Of a stretch of DNA of 11,103 nt, positions 1-7,304 are shown piece after piece. Every line of letters begins with the position of its first letter. The first letter of the stretch is position 1. The notes under the pieces are model-generated. The model was not told the origin of the DNA, ran no database searches, and saw only the letters and a list, made by a program, of their open reading frames with translations. Source of the stretch: Phycisphaerae bacterium (GTDB lineage Bacteria > Planctomycetota > Phycisphaerae > JAAYCJ01); NCBI GenBank assembly GCA_015486815.1, contig WFQY01000194.1, positions 1-11,103 of the forward strand, in the 5' to 3' direction. The position numbers and the translations under genes were made by a program.

Positions 1-1
1 A

Positions 2-26
2 TATAATATTGCACCAACAGAGAACC
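2..26 (+). promoter_or_regulatory. Putative -10 box and leader motif upstream of the secreted-protein gene
   Basis: A perfect TATAAT hexamer lies at 2-7; any -35 element would be outside the window. It is followed by TTGCACCAAC (9-18) and AGAGAA (19-24). The same order of elements occurs on the opposite strand upstream of the pilus motor cassette (9097-9124). The 10-mer ends 48 nt before the ATG at 67. No Shine-Dalgarno sequence stands at the normal distance from that ATG; the nearest purine run, AAGGAAG near 33-39, is too far away. The promoter reading is an inference from the hexamer and its position. Confidence 0.35.
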
Positions 27-66
27 ATCGTCAAGGAAGATATATATTACAGCCGATAAAATCTAA

Positions 67-2754
67 ATGCGAATACGAATATACATATTGACATTAACTT
101 GTATGATTTTCGCTTTGCTGAGCAGTATCGCTTCAGCGGAATCAGTTACTATCCTATCTTCCTCATCTTCTTTGACGAAGAGGATTATAAAAAAATTCGA
201 TTTTAACGAGCGTCCGCTCGGCAATCTTGAAGATGTACCGATGTACTGGGCGAAGGTGCAAGCACCGGGGTTTCCCCATTTCGTAAACGGTAAATTTGAC
301 GAACAAACGGGCGTGCCCGCACCTTCGTTCAAACTACAGCTTAACGGTGGCAATCTTGGATACGTTTTCACTGCTCGTAAAATTTCCGCATTTCCCGGAA
401 GCGACCACAAGATAATCGCAAAAGTCAAAACGGCAAATATGAAATATGCAAGAGGATATATCGAAGCGTTCTATCTCGATCGATTCGGAAATCCGCTAAA
501 AGATACTATCAAGTATAGCCAGCTCATAGCACCGACGAAATCTTTGACGCAGAAATGGCAGACAATTGTCATCAATCTGCCGTTTACTAATCCCGCTGGG
601 CGATTTATCGGATTGGGCGTATTTTTAGTTCAGCCCGACCATCTGCCCGATATATTCAACACGCAAATAACTTCATACAAAAAAGATATCTATGCCGCTA
701 TGTGGATAGACGAAATATCCATCATCAGACTTCCACAAGCGAAGATAAAGTTGAAAAAGAATAATCTAATCTATGATTCTTCCGAAAACATTACCGTGTA
801 TTCTCTCATTGCAGACCCTACGCCCGATGATCTTAGTGCGAGAATCATTCTCTCCGATAATGCTACGACGAAGTCTGTACAATGGCAGGTACCCGTTGAA
901 ATACTTCCTCCAATAGAAGCTATCCTTCAGGGCAGGGCATCGAGGCCAGCATTTACTTCTTTTGAGCTCGGTAAATTGCAAGCGGGGTTATATACATTGA
1001 ATCTGCAGGTGCTTGCAAATAATCAAATAATCGTTTCTAAAAAATTTGATTTCGCAGTATTAAATCATAACAGGCCAACTGACTTTGAGAACAATCTCGG
1101 TATAGATCTTTCCGGAAAACCAATTGACCGTCCCGCATTGATTATGGATTTTATATCCAAACTCAAGCCAGGCTGGGCGTTGATACCGTTTTGGCGACGA
1201 GACTTTTCTACAGTTACCGCTCATTCCGACCATTCGCCAGCGGACATATTAGCTACCGGATGCAAACACAATGATATAAAAGTGTTAGGCGGATTCCTTG
1301 AAATCCCCAAAAACCTCAAACTCAAAGAAAAGTTAATAAGTCCGAGCATTTGGGATCTTTTCGCTTCGAATAATGCCATATGGAAAATCCCCCTTGCAAG
1401 TTTGCTCGCAAGGCAGGCAGACAAAATTGACACTTGGATTTTCGGTGAGATAAATGACTATTGGCAGAGTCCCGATAGCAGAATAGCTTCGTTACTCAGT
1501 CAGCTGAAAAAATATTTTTCTCAATTTCAGGGTAGGCCTATATTTGCAGCGGCTTGGCCAGCTCTTAGAAATCCACCGACAAAAAAAATAGCAGACAACT
1601 ATTTTGTAAAGATACCCGTTGAATTAGTGCCTTCGAGTTTCGAAAACTACTTTATTCAGTGGAAGCAGGTAAACACAAATCCTATTATTACGCTGCAAAC
1701 TCTGCCTCTTGACAAATACAAAATTATTCCAGCTACACAAGATTTTGTGAGAAGACTCATAGAAACTAAGAAAAACGGAATAACATTATTAGCTTGCGGA
1801 AATCTTTGGAGTAACAATAACAAAATAGTATCCGCGGGAATGATGCCCAATGCGTATTACGCCGCTTTTGCAAACATAATCGATCGGCTGGGGGGCACGC
1901 ACTATCTCGGACAGATAGAATTTGCCCCCGGCCAAAAGGGGATACTATTCGGTAACTCCCAACATGCGGTGCTTGTAATTGTCCAGATGAAACATAAAGC
2001 GAAATTTCTCGAAGGGGAAATTTCGCTAGGCGATAATCTTATCGCATATGATATGTGGGGCAGAAAACTGCCTATAATATACAATGAAAATAAATGGATA
2101 CTTCCGTATCAACAAATAGTCTTTATAGATGGTATAACTCCCGAGCTTGCTAATTTTATTTCAACTATCAGATTCGCCCAGCCGAATTTAACCAGCAAGT
2201 TCGGCGTGCACAAAATCAAACTGACTTTCCGAAACACGTTCGCACAAACAATAAATGGCACCGTACGCGTAAAGGCTTCTCGATTTTGGCGGTTTGACCC
2301 TTCCGGTGCAAGGTTTACATTGATACCCGGAGGAAAATTCGTACTGCCGATGAAGCTGAGATTTCCATCTAATGAACCGATAGGGCAAAAAATAATAAAC
2401 GTCAAATTCGATATCGAAGCTCGTAAAGTCGTACATCTTAATCTGCTAATACCGCTTGGAGTTAGTTCGAGCGATTTGAAAATGCGTGTATTGTGGTTTA
2501 TGAGAGATGATAAACTTGTAATCATTCAGGAAATTCGTAATTATGGCAAAATATACGCGGATTTGCAGGCTTTTCTGATAGCACCTAATCGACCACGGAT
2601 GGAACGGCAGATTCGAAAACTCGCACCCGGGCAATTTGCAATAAAGGAATATACCGTCGGTCCGTGGCGACAGATGTTCGGCAGGAAAATCCGCGTGGGA
2701 TTCAGAGAAATTCGAGGAACAAGGATGGTAAACCAAATTATCACTATCGAATAA
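67..2754 (+). CDS. Large secreted protein of unknown function, probable multidomain beta-rich polysaccharide-associated protein
   Basis: I do not recognise the family. The 895-residue product starts with a Sec signal peptide: basic MRIR, a hydrophobic core (about 5-21), and an ASA signal peptidase I site ending at residue 24. An in-frame TAA directly before the ATG (64-66) makes this the earliest possible start. Residues about 40-222 alternate polar and hydrophobic positions and look like a jelly-roll or carbohydrate-binding-like domain (aromatics W61, F69, W164, W213). Residues about 225-332 look like an Ig-like beta domain. Residues about 340-690 look alpha/beta and could be a degenerate glycosidase-like barrel; WIFGEIND (457-464) is the only segment resembling a catalytic-acid strand. 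Residues about 705-800 and 804-895 look like two further Ig/NEW3-like beta domains. There is no C-terminal anchor. It probably acts in the periplasm or outside the cell. The domain readings are by eye. It shares a strand and a 13-bp gap with the next gene, so co-transcription is likely, with no obvious functional link. Confidence 0.85.
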   Translation: MRIRIYILTLTCMIFALLSSIASAESVTILSSSSSLTKRIIKKFDFNERPLGNLEDVPMYWAKVQAPGFPHFVNGKFDEQTGVPAPSFKLQLNGGNLGYVFTARKISAFPGSDHKIIAKVKTANMKYARGYIEAFYLDRFGNPLKDTIKYSQLIAPTKSLTQKWQTIVINLPFTNPAGRFIGLGVFLVQPDHLPDIFNTQITSYKKDIYAAMWIDEISIIRLPQAKIKLKKNNLIYDSSENITVYSLIADPTPDDLSARIILSDNATTKSVQWQVPVEILPPIEAILQGRASRPAFTSFELGKLQAGLYTLNLQVLANNQIIVSKKFDFAVLNHNRPTDFENNLGIDLSGKPIDRPALIMDFISKLKPGWALIPFWRRDFSTVTAHSDHSPADILATGCKHNDIKVLGGFLEIPKNLKLKEKLISPSIWDLFASNNAIWKIPLASLLARQADKIDTWIFGEINDYWQSPDSRIASLLSQLKKYFSQFQGRPIFAAAWPALRNPPTKKIADNYFVKIPVELVPSSFENYFIQWKQVNTNPIITLQTLPLDKYKIIPATQDFVRRLIETKKNGITLLACGNLWSNNNKIVSAGMMPNAYYAAFANIIDRLGGTHYLGQIEFAPGQKGILFGNSQHAVLVIVQMKHKAKFLEGEISLGDNLIAYDMWGRKLPIIYNENKWILPYQQIVFIDGITPELANFISTIRFAQPNLTSKFGVHKIKLTFRNTFAQTINGTVRVKASRFWRFDPSGARFTLIPGGKFVLPMKLRFPSNEPIGQKIINVKFDIEARKVVHLNLLIPLGVSSSDLKMRVLWFMRDDKLVIIQEIRNYGKIYADLQAFLIAPNRPRMERQIRKLAPGQFAIKEYTVGPWRQMFGRKIRVGFREIRGTRMVNQIITIE

Positions 2755-2756
2755 AA

Positions 2757-2761
2757 AGGAG
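2757..2761 (+). promoter_or_regulatory. Ribosome binding site of the trmO-like gene
   Basis: AGGAG ends 6 nt before the ATG at 2768 and begins just after the TAA of the upstream gene (2752-2754). It selects 2768 over the in-frame ATG at 2786 (M7). The tight spacing suggests translation of this gene on the same mRNA as the secreted-protein gene. Confidence 0.7.
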
Positions 2762-2767
2762 TTCGAA

Positions 2768-3250
2768 ATGGACGAAGAAATTATAATGAAACCTATCGGA
2801 ATCGTACGCTCACCGTATAAGCAAGCTAAGGATATGCCCATTCAGGGCAAATTCAAATCCGATATCAAAGCATACATCGAACTGAAAGAACAATATGTCC
2901 CCGGACTAAAAGATTTGGAAGGGTTCAGCCATTTTATCATCGTCTATTATTTCCACAAATCACAAAAGGAAACTCTGCAAAGCAAACCGTTTCTCGAAGA
3001 TGAGGTTCACGGAATATTCGCGATACGCAGTCCGCATCGTCCTAATCATATCGGAATTTCCATCGTGAAACTCGAATCTATCGAAAAAAACAAAATCCAT
3101 TTCAGTCAGGTCGATATGCTCGATGGTACACCGGTTTTGGACATTAAGCCATACGTCAAACATTTCGATAGCAGAGATAATGTTCGATGTGGTTGGCTCG
3201 ATAAACATTTCCAAGACGAGAATATTCCCGATAGGACAATTTTGAAATAA
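2768..3250 (+). CDS. trmO: TrmO/TsaA-family tRNA (N6-threonylcarbamoyladenosine37-N6)-methyltransferase, short form
   Basis: Family knowledge: TrmO uses S-adenosylmethionine to methylate t6A37 to m6t6A in the anticodon loop of threonine tRNA, fine-tuning decoding in the cytoplasm. The 160 residues show the beta-barrel TsaA signature throughout: MKPIGIVRSPY (7-17), the cofactor-site block FAIRSPHRPNHIGISIV (84-100), and DMLDGTPVLDIKPYV (116-130), ending in the CGWL motif (141-144). Two differences from the E. coli protein (about 235 residues) are visible. The C-terminal extension is absent, as in many short bacterial and archaeal members. RPNPIG reads RPNHIG, a variant whose effect I cannot judge. 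A strong Shine-Dalgarno supports the start. The gene lies 13 bp after the secreted-protein gene and converges on the pilC-like gene across a 73-bp gap filled by a heptamer array. Family membership is firm; the exact tRNA substrate is inferred. Confidence 0.88.
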   Translation: MDEEIIMKPIGIVRSPYKQAKDMPIQGKFKSDIKAYIELKEQYVPGLKDLEGFSHFIIVYYFHKSQKETLQSKPFLEDEVHGIFAIRSPHRPNHIGISIVKLESIEKNKIHFSQVDMLDGTPVLDIKPYVKHFDSRDNVRCGWLDKHFQDENIPDRTILK

Positions 3251-3254
3251 TAAA

Positions 3255-3310
3255 CTAATAGTCTTTAGTCCTTAGCTTTTAGCTAATAGCTACGGACTAA
3301 TAGCTAAAAA
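3255..3310. repeat. Degenerate heptamer array with internal inverted repeat, between convergent genes
   Basis: Eight consecutive 7-bp units run without a phase break. Most fit CTnnTAG or TCnTTAG: CTAATAG occurs at 3255, 3283 and 3297, TCTTTAG at 3262, TCCTTAG at 3269 and CTTTTAG at 3276. The right end reads the complement (CTAAAAA at 3304). Arms 3277-3289 and 3297-3309 pair at 12 of 13 positions around a 7-nt loop. A competing fold pairs 3265-3271 with 3294-3300 (7 of 7), plus an inner 4-bp stem (3273-3276 with 3289-3292). It fills most of the 73-bp gap between two convergent genes and could act as a bidirectional terminator, though neither side has a strong U-tract. TAG or CTA recurs about every 7 bp, so stops fall in all six frames. 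A second array of the same design lies at 9211-9270. Confidence 0.85.
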
Positions 3311-3323
3311 CTTATTCTTAGAT

Positions 3324-4367
3324 TCATCTTAGCCCAGCGGCGCTTAATGCCACCGACCACATCGTAAGTATCATATATCCCATAAGCAAACAAAGCAGGA
3401 TAATCAGTGTCGGTTTGAGTAGTCCCATCAGATAATGTATCATCGTTTCGACTTCATCTTCGTAATAGTCAGCTACTTTCAGGAGCGATTCTTCCAACTT
3501 ACCGGATTCTTCGCCAACTTCGATCATATCCACCACCGCAGGATCGATCGTCCTGCTAACTCGCAATGGCTCGGTAAGTGAGCTGCCCGTCTTGACGGTT
3601 TCTTTTGCAAAATCGATCTGCCTTGCTATCACTTCGTTGCCCGTTACCTCACGAGACATACTAAGCGCATCCAAAATAGATACGCCCGCTCCCGTCAGTA
3701 CACCAAGCGACCGTGTAAATCGCGCAAGGGCAGCTCTGCGAAAAACTCCTCCTATAATAGGAATATGAAGTTTAACCCAATCTACAATATATGTTCCCAG
3801 CTCTGTTTGTCTAAGCAGCGATGCCAGTAGAATTATTAGTATCGGTACAAATACAGCCAATCCTAATACCGTATCGACAAGAGTTAATAAACTCCCGACG
3901 GTTTTGTTGATAGGATTCGATCCGCTCGATGCACCGGCGAACATAGGTAAAAGGACAAAACGCAGTGCGGCAAAGATGAGAACCGCAAAACATAAAACAA
4001 AAGCGGGATATATCAAAGCCCTGATAACTTGTCGCCTGATGTTTCGTTTTCTTTCGAGATATTTCGTTAGCTGATCGAGAGCATTTTCGAGCATTCCCGA
4101 TTTTTCCGCTGACTCTATCAGCCTGACATACATCGTATCGAACGCACGAGGATGCTTTTTCATTGCTTGCGAAAGTGGCTGACCAGCTTCGACGCATTTG
4201 GATAAATCGTCTATTACCGCTCGAAACGAATAAGACTTTTGCTGATTGGCTAAAGTCCTCAAAGCTCTTGCAATTGGCAGTCCCGCTTGCACCATTGTTG
4301 AAAGCTGATGGGTAAACGGAATCAGATATTTATACGAATATCGCCCGAATAGAATAGAATTCTTCAA
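3324..4367 (-). CDS. Type IV pilus / type II secretion inner-membrane platform protein (PilC/GspF family)
   Basis: PilC/GspF proteins are polytopic inner-membrane platforms that couple the hexameric ATPases to pilin extraction and insertion. The 347 residues contain two copies of the T2SSF domain (about 15-137 and 215-337). Each has the family segments: FTHQLSTMVQAGLPI early, ESAEKSGMLENAL (85-97) in copy one and VGEESGKLEESL (284-295) in copy two. Hydrophobic membrane segments lie at about 118-140, 163-185 and 318-340. The start is a TTG at 4367, supported by AGAAGG 7 nt upstream; no ATG or GTG alternative fits the conserved N-terminal region. The protein is shorter than the usual about 400 residues: it lacks the N-terminal extension and the typical C-terminal LPIF-like ending. 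It is last in the motor cassette, 31 bp after the second ATPase gene, and is the only platform gene beside three ATPases. Whether it belongs to a pilus or a type II system cannot be told from sequence alone; PilT next door favours a pilus. Confidence 0.9.
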   Translation of the reverse strand: MKNSILFGRYSYKYLIPFTHQLSTMVQAGLPIARALRTLANQQKSYSFRAVIDDLSKCVEAGQPLSQAMKKHPRAFDTMYVRLIESAEKSGMLENALDQLTKYLERKRNIRRQVIRALIYPAFVLCFAVLIFAALRFVLLPMFAGASSGSNPINKTVGSLLTLVDTVLGLAVFVPILIILLASLLRQTELGTYIVDWVKLHIPIIGGVFRRAALARFTRSLGVLTGAGVSILDALSMSREVTGNEVIARQIDFAKETVKTGSSLTEPLRVSRTIDPAVVDMIEVGEESGKLEESLLKVADYYEDEVETMIHYLMGLLKPTLIILLCLLMGYMILTMWSVALSAAGLR

Positions 4368-4374
4368 CGAAACA

Positions 4375-4380
4375 CCTTCT
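4375..4380 (-). promoter_or_regulatory. Ribosome binding site supporting a TTG start
   Basis: On the minus strand, AGAAGG stands 7 nt before the TTG at 4367-4365. This is the main evidence that the PilC/GspF gene begins with TTG. The site lies in the 31-bp gap after the TAA of the upstream ATPase gene (4401-4399). Confidence 0.6.
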
Positions 4381-4398
4381 ATGTTTGTCGATAAATGT

Positions 4399-6153
4399 TT
4401 ACGCTTCTATTTCCGCTTCTTCGATAATGGTTTCTTTGACTACTTCTTCTATCGTAGTTATACCGTCGAATATTGCACGCAAGCCTGCTTGCCTTAACGT
4501 CTTCATTCCACGCTTTCTCGCTTCCTGGCGTAGTAGCTGAGTAGAAGCGTTGGCATTAATCATATCCTTCAGTTCATCGTCGAGCACCATAATCTCGAAG
4601 ATACCCATTCTGCCACGGTAGCCCGTATTGTTACAGAAATCGCAACCTTTTCCATAGTAAAATTGCTTGCCCTTTATATCTTCGGGCTTAAGGTCAAGCT
4701 CCATCAGCATCTCTTCGGTAGGTTCGAACGGTGTCTTGCAATGCACACATATTTTTCTTACCAGCCGCTGAGCTACTATTGCTTCCAAAGTAGCGGTTAC
4801 GAGGAACGGCTCGAGCCCAAGGTCGAGCAATCTCGCAATAGCACTCGGTGCATCGTTGGTATGAAGCGTACTGAAAACCAAGTGTCCCGTAAGAGACGCC
4901 TGTACTGAAATTTGTGCGGTTTCAAGGTCGCGAATCTCACCTACAAGAATGATGTCGGGGTCCTGCCTGAGATATGCCCTTAGACACCGTGCAAAAGTCA
5001 ATCCGATTTCAGGATTGACCTGCACCTGCATCAAACCGTCAATATCGTATTCGACGGGGTCTTCCGATGTTAGAATCTTTACCGCTACATCGTTTAACTC
5101 GTTTAGTGCGGAATAAAGCGTCGTGGTCTTTCCGCTACCTGTCGGACCGGTAACGATAATAATACCGTGCGGTTTGCGTATAAGCTGACGAAACAGACGG
5201 ACTTCTTCTTCATTCATACCGAGCTTTTCAATGTCAAGCTCAACCTGACTCCTGTCGAGAACTCGCATAACGATGCTTTCGCCAAACATTGTCGGCAGAA
5301 CAGATACACGCAAATCGACCGGCTGACCGTTTACCGTAAGCGGAATTCTGCCGTCCTGAGGCATTCGTCTTTCCGCTATATCCAGATTCGCCATTACCTT
5401 GATTCTCGATGAAATCGCTAACGCTATATGCTGAGGAGGAGGAACCATCTCATACAAGACACCGTCTATTCGATATCGCATACGAAATTCATCTTCGAAC
5501 GGCTCGAAATGAATGTCGGAGGCTTTATCGCGAATAGCTTGAAGCAACACAAGGTTCAATAGCTTCTTTACGGGATTGGACTCAGCCAATTCCTTTAACG
5601 TATCCAAATCGATAGAATCGCCTCTGCCCTTAAGTTGAGATAATTTGGTATCCTTTTTTATTTCATCGATAAGGTCTTGAATATCTTCTTCCGCTTCTTC
5701 CGGATAATATCTCGCCAACGCACGTGTGATTTGTTCTTCGGGTGCGTAATTTGCAATTACGTTATATCCCAAAAATCGTTTGATATCATCGGTGGCTGCA
5801 AAATTGTCGGGATTGCACATTACGAGCGTGATGGTATTAGAATTAGGCTCATATTCGATGGGTATGACTCTGTAGATATTTGCCATTTGCGGAGTCAACA
5901 GTTTGATTATTTCTTTCGGGACTTCTATAGTATCCAAATTTACTACTTCCATCCCTTTTTGGGAGGCAAGAGCTTCGTTAAGCTCATCTTCGGTAATATA
6001 TCCGAGTTCAACCAGAATTCGACCAAGCGGACCACGACGTTGTTTCTGTATCTCAAGTGCCTCGTGCACCTGATCTCTGGTAAGTTTCCCCATCTTTATC
6101 AGGATTCGACCGAGTCGTCTGCCTCGCAATTGTTTTACCGGTATTGTCGCCAT
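4399..6153 (-). CDS. PilB/GspE-family assembly ATPase with consensus-like MshEN cyclic-di-GMP motifs
   Basis: Cytoplasmic hexameric ATPases of this family power pilus extension or pseudopilus assembly through the PilC/GspF platform. The 584 residues begin with an MshEN domain. Two 24-residue motifs of the form RLGxxLxxxGxxxxxxLxxxLxxQ occupy 13-36 and 42-65, separated by exactly five residues. This is the arrangement that binds cyclic-di-GMP in MshE; the only clear departure is P42 for the second Arg. The ATPase core follows: SDIHFEPF (212-219), Walker A GPTGSGKTT (336-344), Asp box SEDPVEY (363-369), RQDPD (396-400), Walker B-type IILVGEIRD (401-409), His box GHLVFSTLHT (423-432). A zinc site is formed by C469/C472 and C504/C507. 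Length is normal. No good Shine-Dalgarno is visible. The gene starts 20 bp after pilT stops, so it is probably in the same operon. PilB and GspE cannot be separated by motif; an assembly role is likely. Confidence 0.93.
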   Translation of the reverse strand: MATIPVKQLRGRRLGRILIKMGKLTRDQVHEALEIQKQRRGPLGRILVELGYITEDELNEALASQKGMEVVNLDTIEVPKEIIKLLTPQMANIYRVIPIEYEPNSNTITLVMCNPDNFAATDDIKRFLGYNVIANYAPEEQITRALARYYPEEAEEDIQDLIDEIKKDTKLSQLKGRGDSIDLDTLKELAESNPVKKLLNLVLLQAIRDKASDIHFEPFEDEFRMRYRIDGVLYEMVPPPQHIALAISSRIKVMANLDIAERRMPQDGRIPLTVNGQPVDLRVSVLPTMFGESIVMRVLDRSQVELDIEKLGMNEEEVRLFRQLIRKPHGIIIVTGPTGSGKTTTLYSALNELNDVAVKILTSEDPVEYDIDGLMQVQVNPEIGLTFARCLRAYLRQDPDIILVGEIRDLETAQISVQASLTGHLVFSTLHTNDAPSAIARLLDLGLEPFLVTATLEAIVAQRLVRKICVHCKTPFEPTEEMLMELDLKPEDIKGKQFYYGKGCDFCNNTGYRGRMGIFEIMVLDDELKDMINANASTQLLRQEARKRGMKTLRQAGLRAIFDGITTIEEVVKETIIEEAEIEA

Positions 6154-6173
6154 CTTCTTATACGCCCATATAA

Positions 6174-7301
6174 TTAACCATTATCTTCCTCTACATCACC
6201 GCCTATAACAGGTCCGTACGTCAAGGTCGTACCCGGCCTAAGTGCATCGAGTTTTCGTTTAAGCTCCGACGGATGTCGCGATCTATCGAGCATATCCTCA
6301 GCTGATATGATTCCGTTTTCGAATAATGTCCAGAGATGCTCATCCAATAGCTGCATTCCGAATTTCTTTCCCGTCTGAATACTCGAATCGATACGATAGA
6401 CCTTATTTTCACGAATAAGGTTCGCTATAGCGGGGGTAACAACCATAAATTCATAAGCAGCTACTCGACCCGTGGTAGTTCTCGGAAGTAGTGCCTGCGA
6501 TAGTACCGCTATCAGGTTAGTCGATAGCTGAACACGAATCTGTTCCTGTTGGTTTACCGGAAACTGGTCTGTTATACGTGTAATAGTACCTTGAGCACCG
6601 GTGGTGTGCAACGTGCCGAAAACAAGGTGGCCGGTTTCCGCTGCTCGCAGAGCTGATTCCATCGTTTCGAGGTCTCGAAGCTCACCGACGAGAATTACGT
6701 CCGGGTCCTGCCTTAGTACCCTTCGAAGTGCTTCAGCGAAGCTCGGTACGTCATTTCCCACTTCACGCTGATTTACCATGGATTTTTTGTGCGGATGATA
6801 ATATTCGATAGGGTCTTCGACGGTAACGATATGATGGTCCATTTCGCTGTTGATATAGTCTATCATCGTCGCGAGTGTAGTTGTTTTTCCCGAGCCCGTC
6901 GGACCGGTAACCAGAAATAGCCCTCGCGGGCGCCTGCATAGACTTTTGACAATGGGTGGCAGTCCGATTTCCTCGAAACTCATAAGCTTGGAAGGGATCA
7001 ACCGTAGCACTATCGAGACATTGCCCTTCTGTTTAAACACAGCTACACGAAATCGTCCCGCATCGCCAAATGCAAATCCGAAGTCGGTACCACCTTCTTC
7101 CTGAAGTTCCTGCTGATTGCGCTCGGGAGTAATCGCCTTCATCAATGCAACGGTATCTTCGGGCTCGAGCATCTTCGTTTCGAGGTTTCTCAAGCGTCCG
7201 TGAATACGAAGCACCGGCGGACGACCAACGTGAAGGTGCAAGTCGGACGCATTTCTTTTGATACACGTTTCGAGTAATCTGTCAATATGAATAGTAGCCA
7301 T
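6174..7301 (-). CDS. pilT: Type IV pilus retraction ATPase PilT
   Basis: PilT is the cytoplasmic hexameric ATPase that depolymerises type IV pili, driving twitching, DNA uptake or surface sensing. The 375 residues lack the MshEN domain of the assembly ATPases and start at the PilT N-domain (NASDLHLHVGRPP, 17-29). Walker A GPTGSGKTT is at 133-141, Asp box HIVTVEDPIEY at 157-167, RQDPD at 197-201, Walker B-type VILVGELRD at 202-210, and His box GHLVFGTLHTT at 224-234. The retraction-specific AIRNLIRE motif appears as AIANLIREN (291-299), with Arg replaced by Ala. There is no zinc tetracysteine motif, as expected for PilT. The acidic, Gly-rich tail after about 355 looks disordered. The start has a strong Shine-Dalgarno inside the end of the preceding gene. 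Only 3 bp separate it from that gene's stop codon, so translational coupling is likely. PilT lies between two assembly-type ATPases, which argues for a retractable pilus and not a pure secretion system. Confidence 0.95.
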   Translation of the reverse strand: MATIHIDRLLETCIKRNASDLHLHVGRPPVLRIHGRLRNLETKMLEPEDTVALMKAITPERNQQELQEEGGTDFGFAFGDAGRFRVAVFKQKGNVSIVLRLIPSKLMSFEEIGLPPIVKSLCRRPRGLFLVTGPTGSGKTTTLATMIDYINSEMDHHIVTVEDPIEYYHPHKKSMVNQREVGNDVPSFAEALRRVLRQDPDVILVGELRDLETMESALRAAETGHLVFGTLHTTGAQGTITRITDQFPVNQQEQIRVQLSTNLIAVLSQALLPRTTTGRVAAYEFMVVTPAIANLIRENKVYRIDSSIQTGKKFGMQLLDEHLWTLFENGIISAEDMLDRSRHPSELKRKLDALRPGTTLTYGPVIGGDVEEDNG

Positions 7302-7304
7302 TGA

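Noticed and set aside
3255..3310. CRISPR-like array
   Set aside because: Units are 7 bp, directly adjacent and degenerate, with no spacers and no cas genes nearby.
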